Shown: in pieces, positions 37,710 through 49,560 of the stretch
How the letters are laid out: every line of letters starts with the position of its first letter
Position numbering within the stretch: the first letter of the stretch is position 1
DNA from: Paucidesulfovibrio longus DSM 6739
GTDB taxonomy: Bacteria > Desulfobacterota > Desulfovibrionia > Desulfovibrionales > Desulfovibrionaceae
Length of the DNA: 64,000 bases
Assembly (NCBI RefSeq): GCF_000420485.1
Contig: NZ_ATVA01000018.1
Span: 62,001-126,000, forward strand
Direction: 5' to 3'
Translations under genes and position numbers: made by a program
The notes under the pieces: generated by a model
The model's database searches: none
Told to the model about the DNA's origin: nothing
The model's input: the letters and a program-made list of their open reading frames with translations, nothing else

Positions 37710-38108
37710 ATGACGAAGAATTCTGATTTGGCCGCCTGTCTCGCCGCCGGGATGGTGGCGCGCTGCGACGGCACGAGCGCGAACGTGGAATCCCTGCCCT
37801 GGAACGCGCATCCCGCGTTTCCGGGCGTGGAGCTGAAGCATCTGGTCACGGGAGCGGACACGGACGGCGGCACCAGCCTGCATCTGGTGCGCATCGCGCC
37901 CGGCTGCGCCATCGGCTCGCACGCGCACGACCCGCAATGGGAGGTGCACGAGGTGCTGGCCGGGAGCGGGGCCTGCGTCATGGACGGCCGGGAAGTGGTT
38001 TATGCGCCCGGCGTGGCGCGGGTCTTGCCGCCCCGGCTGCCCCACGAGGTCCGGGCCGGGACCGAGGGGCTGCGGATGCTGGCGGTGTTTTCCCCGGCGC
38101 TGCTCTGA
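37710..38108 (+). CDS. Small cupin-domain protein
   Basis: 132 residues from the ATG at 37710. The cupin motif 1 is visible as GSHAHDPQWEVHEVLAGSG (His, His, Glu, His as metal ligands) and motif 2 as LPPRLPHEVRA. Such small cupins bind metals and sense or isomerise small molecules. It directly precedes an AraC-type regulator that has a cupin-like sensor itself. Confidence 0.88.
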   Translation: MTKNSDLAACLAAGMVARCDGTSANVESLPWNAHPAFPGVELKHLVTGADTDGGTSLHLVRIAPGCAIGSHAHDPQWEVHEVLAGSGACVMDGREVVYAPGVARVLPPRLPHEVRAGTEGLRMLAVFSPALL

Positions 38109-38179
38109 CCCCGCGAGGGGAGCCGGGCGGACGCCTCGTGAGCGGATGCGGGCCGTTTCGGTTTGAACATGGGGACTGC

Positions 38180-39079
38180 ATGGGCGATGCTTCCTGCCGC
38201 ACGGGCGGCATGCGTTTTCTGCTCGCGCCGGGAATGCCCGGCCTGGAGGTGGTGCGCCTTGCGGGCGCGCCGCGCTCCGGCGGCGTGGGGCTGCATGCGC
38301 ACGATTCCCTCATCGTCGCGGCGGTGCATGCGGGCGCGCGGCGCTTGCGTCTGGCCGTTCCCGGTTCCCCCTCCTTGAGCGTGGAGCATGTGGCCGGGCC
38401 GGGCCGCTGCTGCGTGATCGATCCCGGCCGGATGCACGTCTGCTCATGGGACGCGGGAAGCGCGGCTGATTGTCTTTGCATCAAGCCTATTCTTCTGAAA
38501 TCATATGGGATTGATTTTGCCGGCGGCGTTTCGGATCCCGTGCCCGTGCCTGTGTCCGGGGACGCCCGTCTGCATGCGGCGGTGCGCGCCTGCGCCGAGG
38601 CCTGCGAATCCCGGCCGGAACGGGTCGCGGAGCTGCTGCGCGACGTGCTGCGCCTTTTGGAGGAGCTGCGTCTTTTGGGCGGGCTGGCCCGGCCGTCGCG
38701 GGCCGCCGAAGAGATGCCGCCGGATTCCTCCGCGAAATCGCTGGACCGGGCGCGCGCTCTGCTGGAGCGGGACATCGAGGAGTCGGACGGCCCGGCGCGC
38801 TGCGCGGAACTGGCCCGCGCCGTGGGGCTTTCGCCTTGGGCGCTCAGCCGGGGCTTTGCCCGCGCATTCGGCGCGCCGCCCCGCGACTACGCCCTGGACC
38901 TGCGCGTGCGGGCCGCCAAGAAACGGCTTGCCCAGGGCGATTCTCCGGCGTATGTGGCTTTGGAGACGGGATTTTTCGACCAAAGTCACCTTACCCGGCG
39001 CTTTCGCGCCCTGGTCGGCCTGACGCCCGGCCAGTACGCGGCAGCCTTTGGCCCGCCCTCCGATCCGGACGACGAATAA
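38180..39079 (+). CDS. AraC-family transcriptional regulator
   Basis: 299 residues from the ATG at 38180; a GTG at 38138 would add 14 residues. The N-terminal cupin-like ligand domain contains MPGLEVVRLAG and GLHAHDSLIVAAVHAGARR. The C-terminal 100 residues hold two helix-turn-helix units (LARAVGLSPWALSRGFARAFGA and VALETGFFDQSHLTRRF), ending in the AraC signature near GLTPGQYAA. The MFS exporter gene downstream is the likely target. Confidence 0.9.
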   Translation: MGDASCRTGGMRFLLAPGMPGLEVVRLAGAPRSGGVGLHAHDSLIVAAVHAGARRLRLAVPGSPSLSVEHVAGPGRCCVIDPGRMHVCSWDAGSAADCLCIKPILLKSYGIDFAGGVSDPVPVPVSGDARLHAAVRACAEACESRPERVAELLRDVLRLLEELRLLGGLARPSRAAEEMPPDSSAKSLDRARALLERDIEESDGPARCAELARAVGLSPWALSRGFARAFGAPPRDYALDLRVRAAKKRLAQGDSPAYVALETGFFDQSHLTRRFRALVGLTPGQYAAAFGPPSDPDDE

Positions 39080-39122
39080 GCCCGGACAGGCGGGGCAGGG
39101 CGCACCGCAACCGGAGTTCGCC

Positions 39123-40271
39123 TTGACCCGTTCCGAACGCGCGACCCTGGCGGCGACCCTGTTCGCCACGGTCTGCGCCATCGCCACCCTCTACGCCCCC
39201 CAGCCGCTGCTGCCCGTGCTGGCTCTGGAATTCGGCCTGGGCAAGGCCGCCGCGTCCCTGGCCGTGACCATGACCCTGCTGCCCCTGGCCTTCGCGCCCG
39301 TGGCCTACGGCCTGATGCTGGAATCCCTGCCTGCGGCGCGGCTCGCGCGCTGGGCCGTGCTGGTGGTGGCCCTGGGCCACGCCGGGGTCTATCTGGCCCC
39401 GACCTGGGAGCTGGTCCTGGCCGCGCGGCTCGTGCAGGGGCTGGCCATTCCCGCGGCCCTGACCTCGGTGATGACCCTGCTCGCCAGCAAATGCGCGCCG
39501 GAGCGCATGCGCCGGGTCATGTCCTGGTACATCGCCACCACCATCGTGGGCGGCTTTTCGGGCCGCTTCTTTTCCGGACTCATGGCCGAGGCCTGGGGCT
39601 GGCGCGCGCCTTTCGCCGTGCTGGGCGTGCTGCTTTTGGCCGCGTTTCTGCTGCTCGGCAGGCTGGGCGGCGCGGATTCGCCCGGCTACGAGCGCCCGCG
39701 CGCCGCGCACGTTCGCGCGGCCCTGGCGCGGCCTTTGTTCCTGCGCGCCTATTCCATGATTTTCTGCTGCTTCTTTACCTTCACGGCCACGCTCAACTAT
39801 CTGCCCTTCCGGCTGGCCGAGCTGGAAGGGGGCGTCTCCCCCGGCCGCGCCGGAACCATGTATCTCGGCTACCTCGTGGGCGTGGCCACCTGCCTGGCCT
39901 CGCCGCGCATCGTCTCCTGGCTCGGCGGCGAGGGCCGGGCCTTTCTGGCCGGGCTGGCCCTGTTCGGAGCGTCCGTCGCGGCCTGTCTCGCGCCCGACAT
40001 CAGGGTCGTTTTCGCGGCGCTGTTCCCCTTCTGCGCGGGCTTCTTCCTGATCCAGACCGTCGGCCCCGCATTCGTGAACGCGCGGGCAGACGAGCACAAG
40101 GGCGTGGTCAACGGGCTCTACATCGCCTTCTACTACGCGGGCGGGACGCTCGGCTCCTTTGTCCCCGGCCTGATCTACAACGCCTTGGGCTGGAACGTGT
40201 TCATCGGCTGCCTGCTGGCCGTGCTCGGCGTCGCTGTTTTTCTCGCCGCCGGGCTTTGCAGGAATTCCTGA
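39123..40271 (+). CDS. MFS transporter
   Basis: 382 residues from a TTG at 39123 (LTRSERATLAATLF), which has CCGGAG seven nt upstream; a longer TTG start at 39048 overlaps the AraC gene. Twelve helices with the MFS intra-loop motif only partly kept. It resembles drug/metabolite exporters of the YnfM type. It follows the AraC regulator by 43 nt, which suggests regulated efflux of the regulator's ligand. Confidence 0.85.
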   Translation: MTRSERATLAATLFATVCAIATLYAPQPLLPVLALEFGLGKAAASLAVTMTLLPLAFAPVAYGLMLESLPAARLARWAVLVVALGHAGVYLAPTWELVLAARLVQGLAIPAALTSVMTLLASKCAPERMRRVMSWYIATTIVGGFSGRFFSGLMAEAWGWRAPFAVLGVLLLAAFLLLGRLGGADSPGYERPRAAHVRAALARPLFLRAYSMIFCCFFTFTATLNYLPFRLAELEGGVSPGRAGTMYLGYLVGVATCLASPRIVSWLGGEGRAFLAGLALFGASVAACLAPDIRVVFAALFPFCAGFFLIQTVGPAFVNARADEHKGVVNGLYIAFYYAGGTLGSFVPGLIYNALGWNVFIGCLLAVLGVAVFLAAGLCRNS

Positions 40272-40534
40272 TTGCGCTAAGGTCGTTGCCGATTCCCGCG
40301 TAGCGGAACGCGGGCGCAGTCAGCGCCGCGCATGGCGCGCTTTCCGGGAGGGCATCCCCAGGACGGTTCCTGTCGGTCGGGAGCCGCTCCGCCGCCGTTC
40401 GGGTCAATCCAGGGGGAACGGCGGCCACAGGGAGGATGCCGGACGGATTCCGTTGCGGACGCATCGGGAGCTTCTCATTGCATTTCCGGCGCTTCGGGCG
40501 TATTCCCATCCGGCCCGCCGGGCAAGGAGGAGCG

Positions 40535-41419
40535 ATGCTGCGCGGTCTGGTCTATTCCGTGATATCCGCCATGGCTTTCGGGTTTCTGCCCATTTTCGGC
40601 AGGCTCGGCTACGACTGCGAAATGGGCGTCTTCGAGATGCTCCAATACCGTTTTTTCTTTGCGGCGCTGATGCTGCTGGTCTGGTTGCTGCTGACCCGGC
40701 CCGCCACGCTCAAGCCCGGCCCGCGCACCCTGGCCAAGGCCGCCGTGCTCGGTCTGATCTTCTACCCGATCCAGTCCTGGTGCTTCATCAGCGCGGTGCG
40801 CACCGTGCCCGCGGCCGTGCCCACCCTGATCCTGTACTTCTATCCGGTCATGGTCACGCTGCTCTGCGCCGTGATCTACCGCCAGCCCATCACCCGTTCC
40901 ACCGTGCTTTCGCTCGTGCTCGTGACCCTGGGCTGCTGCCTCGTGTTCTACGAGGCTTTCCTCATGCGCCTGGACGCCACCGGGCTTCTGCTCTCCGTGG
41001 CCGCCATGGTCATCTTCTCGCTCTACCTCACGGCGGTGCAGTATGCGCTCAAGGGCGAGAATCCCCTGCCCCTGACGTTTTACCTGATTCTCTTCGCGGG
41101 CAGTGTGCATTCCGTGCTCGCGGGCGGTCCCACCACCATCCTGCGCCTCTCGCCCCACTGCCTCGGCGTGGCCGCCGGGTTCGGCCTCGTCTGCACCATC
41201 ATCGCCGTGATTTTCCTCTACAAGGCCGTGGAACTCATCGGCAGTCCCTACACCTCCATCTTTTCCACGGTGGAGCCCGTGACCGCCGTGCTCGCCTCCT
41301 GGCTGATCCTCGACGAACCCATCCTGCCCGTCAGCGTGGTCGGCATGGTCCTCGTCATCGCGGGCATCGTCCTGCCCAACCTGCACCTGCTGCGCATCCG
41401 GCCCGAAGTCCAGTCCTGA
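40535..41419 (+). CDS. EamA-family (DMT) transporter
   Basis: 294 residues from the ATG at 40535 (AAGGAGGAG upstream). Ten membrane helices in two EamA repeats (second near SVHSVLAGGP to PEVQS, ending with YTSIFSTVEPVTAVLASWLILDE split over the last helices). Members export amino acids, metabolites or drugs. The 263 bp before it hold no gene or clear regulatory site. Substrate unknown. Confidence 0.9.
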   Translation: MLRGLVYSVISAMAFGFLPIFGRLGYDCEMGVFEMLQYRFFFAALMLLVWLLLTRPATLKPGPRTLAKAAVLGLIFYPIQSWCFISAVRTVPAAVPTLILYFYPVMVTLLCAVIYRQPITRSTVLSLVLVTLGCCLVFYEAFLMRLDATGLLLSVAAMVIFSLYLTAVQYALKGENPLPLTFYLILFAGSVHSVLAGGPTTILRLSPHCLGVAAGFGLVCTIIAVIFLYKAVELIGSPYTSIFSTVEPVTAVLASWLILDEPILPVSVVGMVLVIAGIVLPNLHLLRIRPEVQS

Positions 41420-41492
41420 GCGGACGGCGGATGCGGACCCGCAAGCGACGGGATCCCGCAGCGTGGCCGGGCGGCAATATTTTCCGGATCGA

Positions 41493-41536
41493 TTCTTGCA
41501 GATTCCCTCAAGAAAAGAACATCTTACTTGAGGGAA
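41493..41536 (+). promoter_or_regulatory. Switch-like pair of overlapping hairpins covering the ribosome binding site at 41530
   Basis: A perfect 10-bp dyad, TTCCCTCAAG (41503-41512) with CTTGAGGGAA (41527-41536), places the GAGGG ribosome binding site of the next gene in its 3' arm. A second dyad, TTCTTG (41493-41498) with CAAGAA (41509-41514), uses the same CAAG bases, so the two hairpins exclude each other. This is the layout of a translational switch, though a DNA operator is also possible. Confidence 0.6.
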
Positions 41537-41540
41537 ACAC

Positions 41541-42095
41541 ATGAACGTCTCAGCCGGTTCTGGTGCGGCGTTTTTCGAGGCGCCGAAATCCCTGCAACGA
41601 ACCTCGTCCGGCCGGGAGAGGTTCGAAGGTCTGGTCACGCGCAACATCGATGCGCAGGAAGAGGAGAAGCGGCAACAGGGTTCCGCCGGGATCGCCTTTC
41701 CCAACAAGCTGACGGGCCGGGAACGGCAGGAAGTCGCTCAGCTCAAGAGCCAGGCCATGGAGATCGCCGCACGGGCAACGGACGGTCTCACGCCCGGACA
41801 GTTGTCGCAGATCAAGTCCATCGAGCAGAAGATACGCGATCTCGGCGGGATGGCGATGTCCGAAAGCCTGACCGAAGCCGCGAAGCAGACGGCGGAACAG
41901 AGCAGGGCCGAGCAGCGGGCGGCGGATGTGTGCGAGGCACAGACCCGGGAGCAAACCGAAGCATTTCAGACGGCGGACGGCGGACGGCTCGACCTCGACA
42001 GCCATCCCGGCATGGCCATGCTACAGCAGAAGGCGCTGGTGACCGCCATCAGATGTATGCCGAAGTCCTTGGGCGCCATGGGCGGAATCGGCTAG
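41541..42095 (+). CDS. Unrecognised hydrophilic protein with switch-like leader
   Basis: 184 residues, no signal peptide or membrane helix, rich in Gln, Glu, Ala and Arg. The segment LTGRERQEVAQLKSQAMEIAARA (residues 57-79, shown split here as LTGRERQEVAQLK and SQAMEIAARA) weakly recalls the N-terminal part of SprA-related proteins, but the HExxH-type motif of that family is missing. A central helical region (about 80-140) looks coiled-coil prone. Its ribosome binding site is buried in the hairpin at 41503-41536. Single-gene unit; function unknown. Confidence 0.65.
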   Translation: MNVSAGSGAAFFEAPKSLQRTSSGRERFEGLVTRNIDAQEEEKRQQGSAGIAFPNKLTGRERQEVAQLKSQAMEIAARATDGLTPGQLSQIKSIEQKIRDLGGMAMSESLTEAAKQTAEQSRAEQRAADVCEAQTREQTEAFQTADGGRLDLDSHPGMAMLQQKALVTAIRCMPKSLGAMGGIG

Positions 42096-42228
42096 GGCGA
42101 CTTCCGTCGCGAACCGGTCCGGGCCTCGGCGTTCCGGGCCGCTCCCCGGGCGCGGCCTGACCGCGCATCCGGGATTTGCGCGTTCCCGCGTTCCTGGAGT
42201 ACGGTTCTCCGAACCACACGGGGGGGAA

Positions 42229-42684
42229 ATGATCGAGGTGCAACGCGCAACGCCCGGCGACTTCCTGGAGATCGCCGCCCTGGACAGGACGGCCTGGAAA
42301 GGCAACCGCAACAACGCCTTCATCCCGGACGGGGAGCATGTCTGGCGGCTCTGGGCCGAGCACGCCCTGACCTTCACGGCCCGGAGCGCGGGAAGGCTCC
42401 TGGGGGCCATCGTGGCCTTTCCCTGCCTGGACGGGCGCTTCTGCGTGCACAAGGTCATGGTGGAGCCTGCGGAACGCGGCCAGGGCGTGGGGAGCCGACT
42501 GTTCGAGCGGCTTCTCAAGGAGCTGGACGCGCGGGCCGAGGACGCCTTCCTGACCGTGGACCCGGAAAACAAGGCCGCGCTGGCGCTCTACGCCAAGTGG
42601 GGCTTTGACGAGCGGAGCTTCGTGCCCGGATTCTACCGGGCCGAGGAGGACAGGTACGTGCTGCTGCGCCGGGCGCGGTTTTAG
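42229..42684 (+). CDS. GNAT-family N-acetyltransferase
   Basis: 151 residues. The acetyl-CoA binding motif A is visible as KVMVEPAERGQGVGSRLF, and the fold ends with FLTVDPENKAALALYAKWGF. This arrangement matches GNAT acetyltransferases acting on small molecules or protein N-termini. Monocistronic, convergent with the next minus-strand gene (6 bp between stops). Substrate unknown. Confidence 0.92.
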   Translation: MIEVQRATPGDFLEIAALDRTAWKGNRNNAFIPDGEHVWRLWAEHALTFTARSAGRLLGAIVAFPCLDGRFCVHKVMVEPAERGQGVGSRLFERLLKELDARAEDAFLTVDPENKAALALYAKWGFDERSFVPGFYRAEEDRYVLLRRARF

Positions 42685-42690
42685 GTCTTC

Positions 42691-43590
42691 CTATTCCAGC
42701 ATCAGGGTCAGCCCGGTGAGCGTGGCGGCCTCCGCGCCGACAACGCCCGCAAAAGAGCGGAGCAGGCCGGGGGCGTGCGAGGCGTAGGCCGAGTCGTCGT
42801 CGGCGAGGTCGCGCGCGGCCTGGCGCTGCCCGCGGTCGCAGCCGTAGAGATACAGCCCCGTGAGCGAGGCCGCGAAGAAGAAATTGGCCCAGGCCATGCC
42901 GAACATGGCCGGGAACACGGTGCGGGCCATGCCGTGCGCGGTTTCCGGTCCGTAGACGCGATCCAGCAGTTCCGGTCCCAGCATGCCGCCCGCGCTCAGC
43001 GCGCAGAAGAACGACCAGGCCATGTCCTTGGCCTGGCGCAGTTGCAGGAGGCCGTGCAGCTTGCGCCATTGGCGCGTTTCGGGCGTGTCCGGCGCGTCGT
43101 CCTGCGGCCCCAGGCCCGCCAGGCGCTGGATGCGGACCTGCTCCATGAGATGGTCGTGGGCGCGTTTTTCGGTCCAGCCTTCGGATGCCCAGCCCAGCTT
43201 GCGGCAGATGTTGATTTCGCCGTGGTGATAGAAAACCGCCATGAGCTTGTCCGGCTCCGGGTCGTGGGGGTGCCTGCGGACTTCGCGGTAGGCGACGTGC
43301 GGCAGGAAGGAGCGGATCCACTGGCCTCCCTGCTCGCGCAGCAGGGCGCGCAGATGCTCGTAGGCCTTGCGCGCTGTCCAGCCTTGCGAGGCCCGGCCCA
43401 CCATCTCGCAGATCTTCAGGCCGCCGCGCTTGTAGTAGATGGCGAAGCAGGCGTCGGCCGCATCCGCGAACGCGCCGGAAGCGGCTTGTCCCAGCCCGCC
43501 TTCCGCGCACAGAGGGTGGTTGACCTGCCCGCCGCCCGCCAGGGCGCAGGCCGCCACATAGGGATAGTCCGTCTTGACCCAGTTGCCCAT
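42691..43590 (-). CDS. Unrecognised protein with an internal Cys/Trp repeat and C-terminal membrane segments
   Basis: 299 residues from the ATG at 43590 (GGGAGG upstream). Two copies of a motif of about 35 residues lie at 49-80 and 118-149; both read as aromatic-Tyr, Gly, x-Ile-Cys, Gly-x-Ala-Ser-x-Gly-Trp-Thr, and end in His-Leu. One Cys and one His per repeat recur at the same places. The C-terminal half (about 185-299) has hydrophobic stretches around FPAMFGMAWANFFFAAS and a final GLTLMLE. I know no family with this repeat. The 5' end was chosen from the first ATG after the ribosome binding site. Confidence 0.72.
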   Translation of the reverse strand: MGNWVKTDYPYVAACALAGGGQVNHPLCAEGGLGQAASGAFADAADACFAIYYKRGGLKICEMVGRASQGWTARKAYEHLRALLREQGGQWIRSFLPHVAYREVRRHPHDPEPDKLMAVFYHHGEINICRKLGWASEGWTEKRAHDHLMEQVRIQRLAGLGPQDDAPDTPETRQWRKLHGLLQLRQAKDMAWSFFCALSAGGMLGPELLDRVYGPETAHGMARTVFPAMFGMAWANFFFAASLTGLYLYGCDRGQRQAARDLADDDSAYASHAPGLLRSFAGVVGAEAATLTGLTLMLE

Positions 43591-43904
43591 GCTGCCTCCC
43601 GCGCTCCGCAGGGCGCGAAACGAGATTCCCGCAGGACGCGGAAAAGCCGCGCCGCAGAAAAGGGAAGGCCGGGCTTGCGGGAGCGGGAAGGGGAGGACGA
43701 GGTTCGCGGAAACGTACTCCGGGATCCTGAAATATCGGTCCATGCCGCGCGCAAAAGCCGTTGGTGGAAGCGGGTACTCCCTTCGTAGCGCAAGTCGGGC
43801 GGTCTGGGCAACGCCGGAATCGAAAAAATAAAGGAAGGTGCTTCGCGGCCGGAATGATGTAGGAAAACCTGCGACAGCGGGAATGGGGAGGGTGCTGCCC
43901 GCGC
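43591..43904. other. Gene-free region upstream of the repeat protein
   Basis: 314 bp, GC-rich in the first half. I see no gene, dyad or promoter worth naming. Confidence 0.5.
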
Positions 43905-44087
43905 CTATTTGTCGGCGGTCAGGGCCAGGGCCAGGATGATCGCCGCCAGGACCAGCAGCACCAGGACCACCACGAGGCAGAAGCCCTGGGACGAGGAGAC
44001 GCCTGTTCGGAGCGCACGTTCCGGGGCAGGGGCGGAGCCGCGTCCGGACCGTGGGCGTGCGGCAATGTATCGATAGGCGTCGGTCAT
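43905..44087 (-). CDS. Small membrane protein, 60 residues
   Basis: An Arg/Pro/Ser-rich N-terminal half (AARPRSGRGSAPAPERA) is followed by one C-terminal helix CLVVVLVLLVLAAIILALAL and a short polar end. Tail-anchored topology with the N-terminus in the cytoplasm is likely. No clear ribosome binding site; the only support is the intact frame and a typical helix. It is divergent from uvrA. Confidence 0.45.
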   Translation of the reverse strand: MTDAYRYIAARPRSGRGSAPAPERALRTGVSSSQGFCLVVVLVLLVLAAIILALALTADK

Positions 44088-44230
44088 GGTCGTGAGTATC
44101 CCGGCGAACAAAGTTGCGCAAGTATCCATCATCTGAATCCTTGTGACCAAGATTTGCAAGAAGGCGCGGCTGGTTGCGCAAAGTTGCAATCCTGTCTTGC
44201 CATCCTTCCGGGAATGATTACCATCGCGGG

Positions 44231-47041
<2,811 letters not shown>

Positions 47042-47224
47042 TCGCAAAAGCCTCTTCTCGCACAGCGTATGTGCGTGCGCTCACTCACTAAATCATACTT
47101 TTGTAGGGTTGCGAAAAGCGGTCTTCTTGTGGAATAATTCACAATTCCGGCACGAAATGTTTGGAAGAGGCGGACCGTTTGAGTTTTCACCCTGCAATTG
47201 CTTTGTTTCGTGAGTAGGTACTGC

Positions 47225-47494
47225 ATGAGATGTTTTCTTGTTCTTGCCTTTCTGCTGTTGTCTCTGGCTGCGTGTGCTCCGGCAAATATCGTTACGGTTT
47301 GGGAAAAAGAAGGCGTAACTCCGGAGCAGGAGAAATTGGACCTCGCGGATTGTGAATTCCAGGCGAAGGCGCATACCGAAGATGGCTTGTATAGAAAAGA
47401 TGTCGCGGAGGAGCGCTACAGAGAGTTGAGGGACATGTGTCTGAAGGCAAAGGGGTACAGGATTATTTCAAGAGAAACGAAGCCTGCGTTCTAG
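47225..47494 (+). CDS. Small lipoprotein
   Basis: 89 residues from the ATG at 47225. Signal sequence MRCFLVLAFLLLSLAACAP has a lipobox with Cys17. The mature part is hydrophilic, with three Cys and the segment LDLADCEFQAKAH. It resembles small entry-like lipoproteins of unknown function. Base composition is lower in GC than neighbours, especially in the 180 bp upstream. Monocistronic. Confidence 0.75.
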   Translation: MRCFLVLAFLLLSLAACAPANIVTVWEKEGVTPEQEKLDLADCEFQAKAHTEDGLYRKDVAEERYRELRDMCLKAKGYRIISRETKPAF

Positions 47495-47751
47495 ACCAAT
47501 TGAGATTTTGGATGGGTACCGACGGCGCGTCGCCAAATGGAGGCTCATGAGGAGCCGTTGTTGGAGATGCGAAGAGGCTTCGTCTGTGGTTTATCTCTGA
47601 AGCAACCCCTCGGTCTTTGTCTCGTCAATGTTCTGTCTGCCTGGAGCCGCCGAAAAGACCTCCCCGCGAAACCGGGTTGTCTATGCTCTGCGTATCGTGT
47701 TAGCATTTGCTCGTACGCGTGAGAGAAAACGGACGTATCCGGAGGAAATGC

Positions 47752-48120
47752 ATGAGCGAGGACAAGCGCAGACGCAGCCGGGTCAAGGCGGGTTTCGAGG
47801 CGTCGCTGGTCGTGGACGGCAAGGCGGTTCCGGCCAGGACCAGGGATTTGAGCCTCAAGGGCGCTTTGGTTTCCTGCGACAAGGAATATCCCGCGAACAC
47901 GCCCTGCGTATTGCGGCTGGGCCTCGGCCCCGGACTGCGGCTGTCCGTGGACGGCAAGGTGGCCCGCAAGACCCCGCAGGGACTGGCCGTGGAATTCGAG
48001 GGCATGGACGATCAGAGTTTCGGCCACCTGCTGCAGATCGTGCGGCTGAACGCGGAAGACCCCGACCAGATCGAGGACGAGCTGGCCGAGCCCGCCTTCG
48101 GCACGGACCAGGACGGCTAG
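47752..48120 (+). CDS. PilZ-domain protein, predicted c-di-GMP receptor
   Basis: 122 residues from the ATG at 47752 (GGAGG upstream). A single PilZ domain: RRRSRVKAGFEASL supplies the RxxxR element and RDLSLKGALV the DxSxxG element, so the ligand site looks intact. The barrel ends with FEGMDDQSFGHLLQIV. An acidic tail of about 18 residues follows. No output domain is present, so it probably acts by binding a partner. Terminator downstream. Confidence 0.9.
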   Translation: MSEDKRRRSRVKAGFEASLVVDGKAVPARTRDLSLKGALVSCDKEYPANTPCVLRLGLGPGLRLSVDGKVARKTPQGLAVEFEGMDDQSFGHLLQIVRLNAEDPDQIEDELAEPAFGTDQDG

Positions 48121-48140
48121 CCGCGTCGGCTCATCCGAAA

Positions 48141-48186
48141 AGCCCCGCCCCCGCGCAGAAATATCGCGCCGGGGCGGGGTTTTTTG
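48141..48186 (+). terminator. Intrinsic terminator after the PilZ gene
   Basis: Long GC-rich stem (CCCCGCCCC and GCGC arms) with an AGAAATAT loop and six T. Confidence 0.9.
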
Positions 48187-48237
48187 TTTTCCGGAAACAG
48201 GCAACCGCATCCCTGCCCCCGGCGGAGCGGCACGGAC

Positions 48238-48263
48238 GAAAAAGGCCCCGCCGAAGCGGGGCC
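48238..48263 (-). terminator. Intrinsic terminator of the class II aldolase gene
   Basis: Stem GGCCCCGC with GCGGGGCC around CGAA, followed on the minus strand by five T. Confidence 0.85.
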
Positions 48264-48294
48264 ATGTCGCGTCATTTTATCAGGCGTGAGCGGA

Positions 48295-49560
48295 CTAGTC
48301 GTCGAAGTCGCCCTTGGGGCCTTTGTCGCTGTCCAGGGCGGCGGCGCGGGCGCGGAACTTCTCTTCGGTCCATTCGTCCGGATCCTCGATGACTCCGGCT
48401 TTCAGCCCCATGTCGTGGCTGCCCTTTTCCGCGATCATGTCCACGGCCAGGGAGCCGGTGCCCTTCGCGTTGAAGACGTTCACGAGCAGGTCGTAGACGA
48501 AGTCTTCGACAGCCTGGGCCATGCGCTCGCGCACCTCGGCGGTCTGCGCTTCCATGCGGCGCTCAAAGGGCAGGTTGAGCTTTTTCCAGTCGCCGCCCTT
48601 GAGTCCCTTGCCGTCGGCGTAGGCCTTGATTTCGGCGTAGAGTTCTTCGGAAAGGCCGAGGCCCGGCACCTTGGCGAACTCGCCGTTCTCCATGATGGCG
48701 TTGCCGTATTCGTTGACCTTGATGCCCCAGCCGATCATCTGCAGTGCCGTGGCCACGTTGGCCTTGGTGGTGCGGGTCTGTTCCGCGATCTCGCGCAGGC
48801 GGTCCGAGTTGTTGCCGGAGGTGCCGTGCTGCGCGCCGCTGATGCCGTAGGGGGCCAGGGCTTCGTGGATCTTGCGGGTCAGGTCCACCTGGATGCCCGC
48901 GCCTGTGGCCTCGATGCCGTGGGTGGTGCCGTTGTTCAGGGCGATCCAGTCCGGGAAGATGCCGTGGGCGTTGAGTCCCTGGATCAGGAAGAGGGCTTCG
49001 TCCGGGGTGGAGAGGCCCTGGGAGCCCTTGATTTCGCCCACCTCGGTCTCGTAGCCTGCCCAGGTCGGGATCAGCGGGCCGAGGCCGATGTTGGTCACGA
49101 GGTTTTCCGCGTCGGGCAGGTGCGAGGCGTCGATGGCGATGGAGGTGATGCCCGCGTCGAACAGGGCGGGAATCTCGGTCAGGGCCTGATCGTAGTCGGC
49201 CTGTCCCTTGATGAAGTAGTGGTCGGCGTGGATGGCCACGGGCACGGTGATGCCGAGCTTGTTCATCAGCGCGTCCGTGCGGCGGGCGATGTTGAACATG
49301 GTCGTGGGGCAGTAGGTGGATTCCGACTTGGCGATCTCGATGATGATGGCGGCGTCGGCCTTCTGCGCGGCCCGCAGCGCGCCTTCGATGACGAAGATGT
49401 TGCGTCCGTTGGCCGCGATGGTCATGCATTTGCCCTTTTGGAGCATGGCCTGGTCAACGACCTTGCCGGAGACGATCAGGGCCTTGGAGTTGGGGAAGAG
49501 CTTGCAGATGTTCGGCGGCCGTCCGACGGAAAGCGCCTTGTCGAAATTCTTGCTGGCCAT
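48295..49560 (-). CDS. fba: Class II aldolase, probably fructose-bisphosphate aldolase
   Basis: 421 residues. Zinc-site and active-site elements of class II aldolases are present: AIHADHY, DASHLPDAENL, NGTTHGIE and GAQHGTSGNN. It is longer than the common 280-350 residue enzymes, with an extended C-terminus ending KGPKGDFDD. This long form is seen in sulfate reducers and related anaerobes. It cleaves fructose 1,6-bisphosphate; a relative acting on another phospho-sugar cannot be excluded. Start at 49560 after GGAGGAC. Confidence 0.87.
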   Translation of the reverse strand: MASKNFDKALSVGRPPNICKLFPNSKALIVSGKVVDQAMLQKGKCMTIAANGRNIFVIEGALRAAQKADAAIIIEIAKSESTYCPTTMFNIARRTDALMNKLGITVPVAIHADHYFIKGQADYDQALTEIPALFDAGITSIAIDASHLPDAENLVTNIGLGPLIPTWAGYETEVGEIKGSQGLSTPDEALFLIQGLNAHGIFPDWIALNNGTTHGIEATGAGIQVDLTRKIHEALAPYGISGAQHGTSGNNSDRLREIAEQTRTTKANVATALQMIGWGIKVNEYGNAIMENGEFAKVPGLGLSEELYAEIKAYADGKGLKGGDWKKLNLPFERRMEAQTAEVRERMAQAVEDFVYDLLVNVFNAKGTGSLAVDMIAEKGSHDMGLKAGVIEDPDEWTEEKFRARAAALDSDKGPKGDFDD

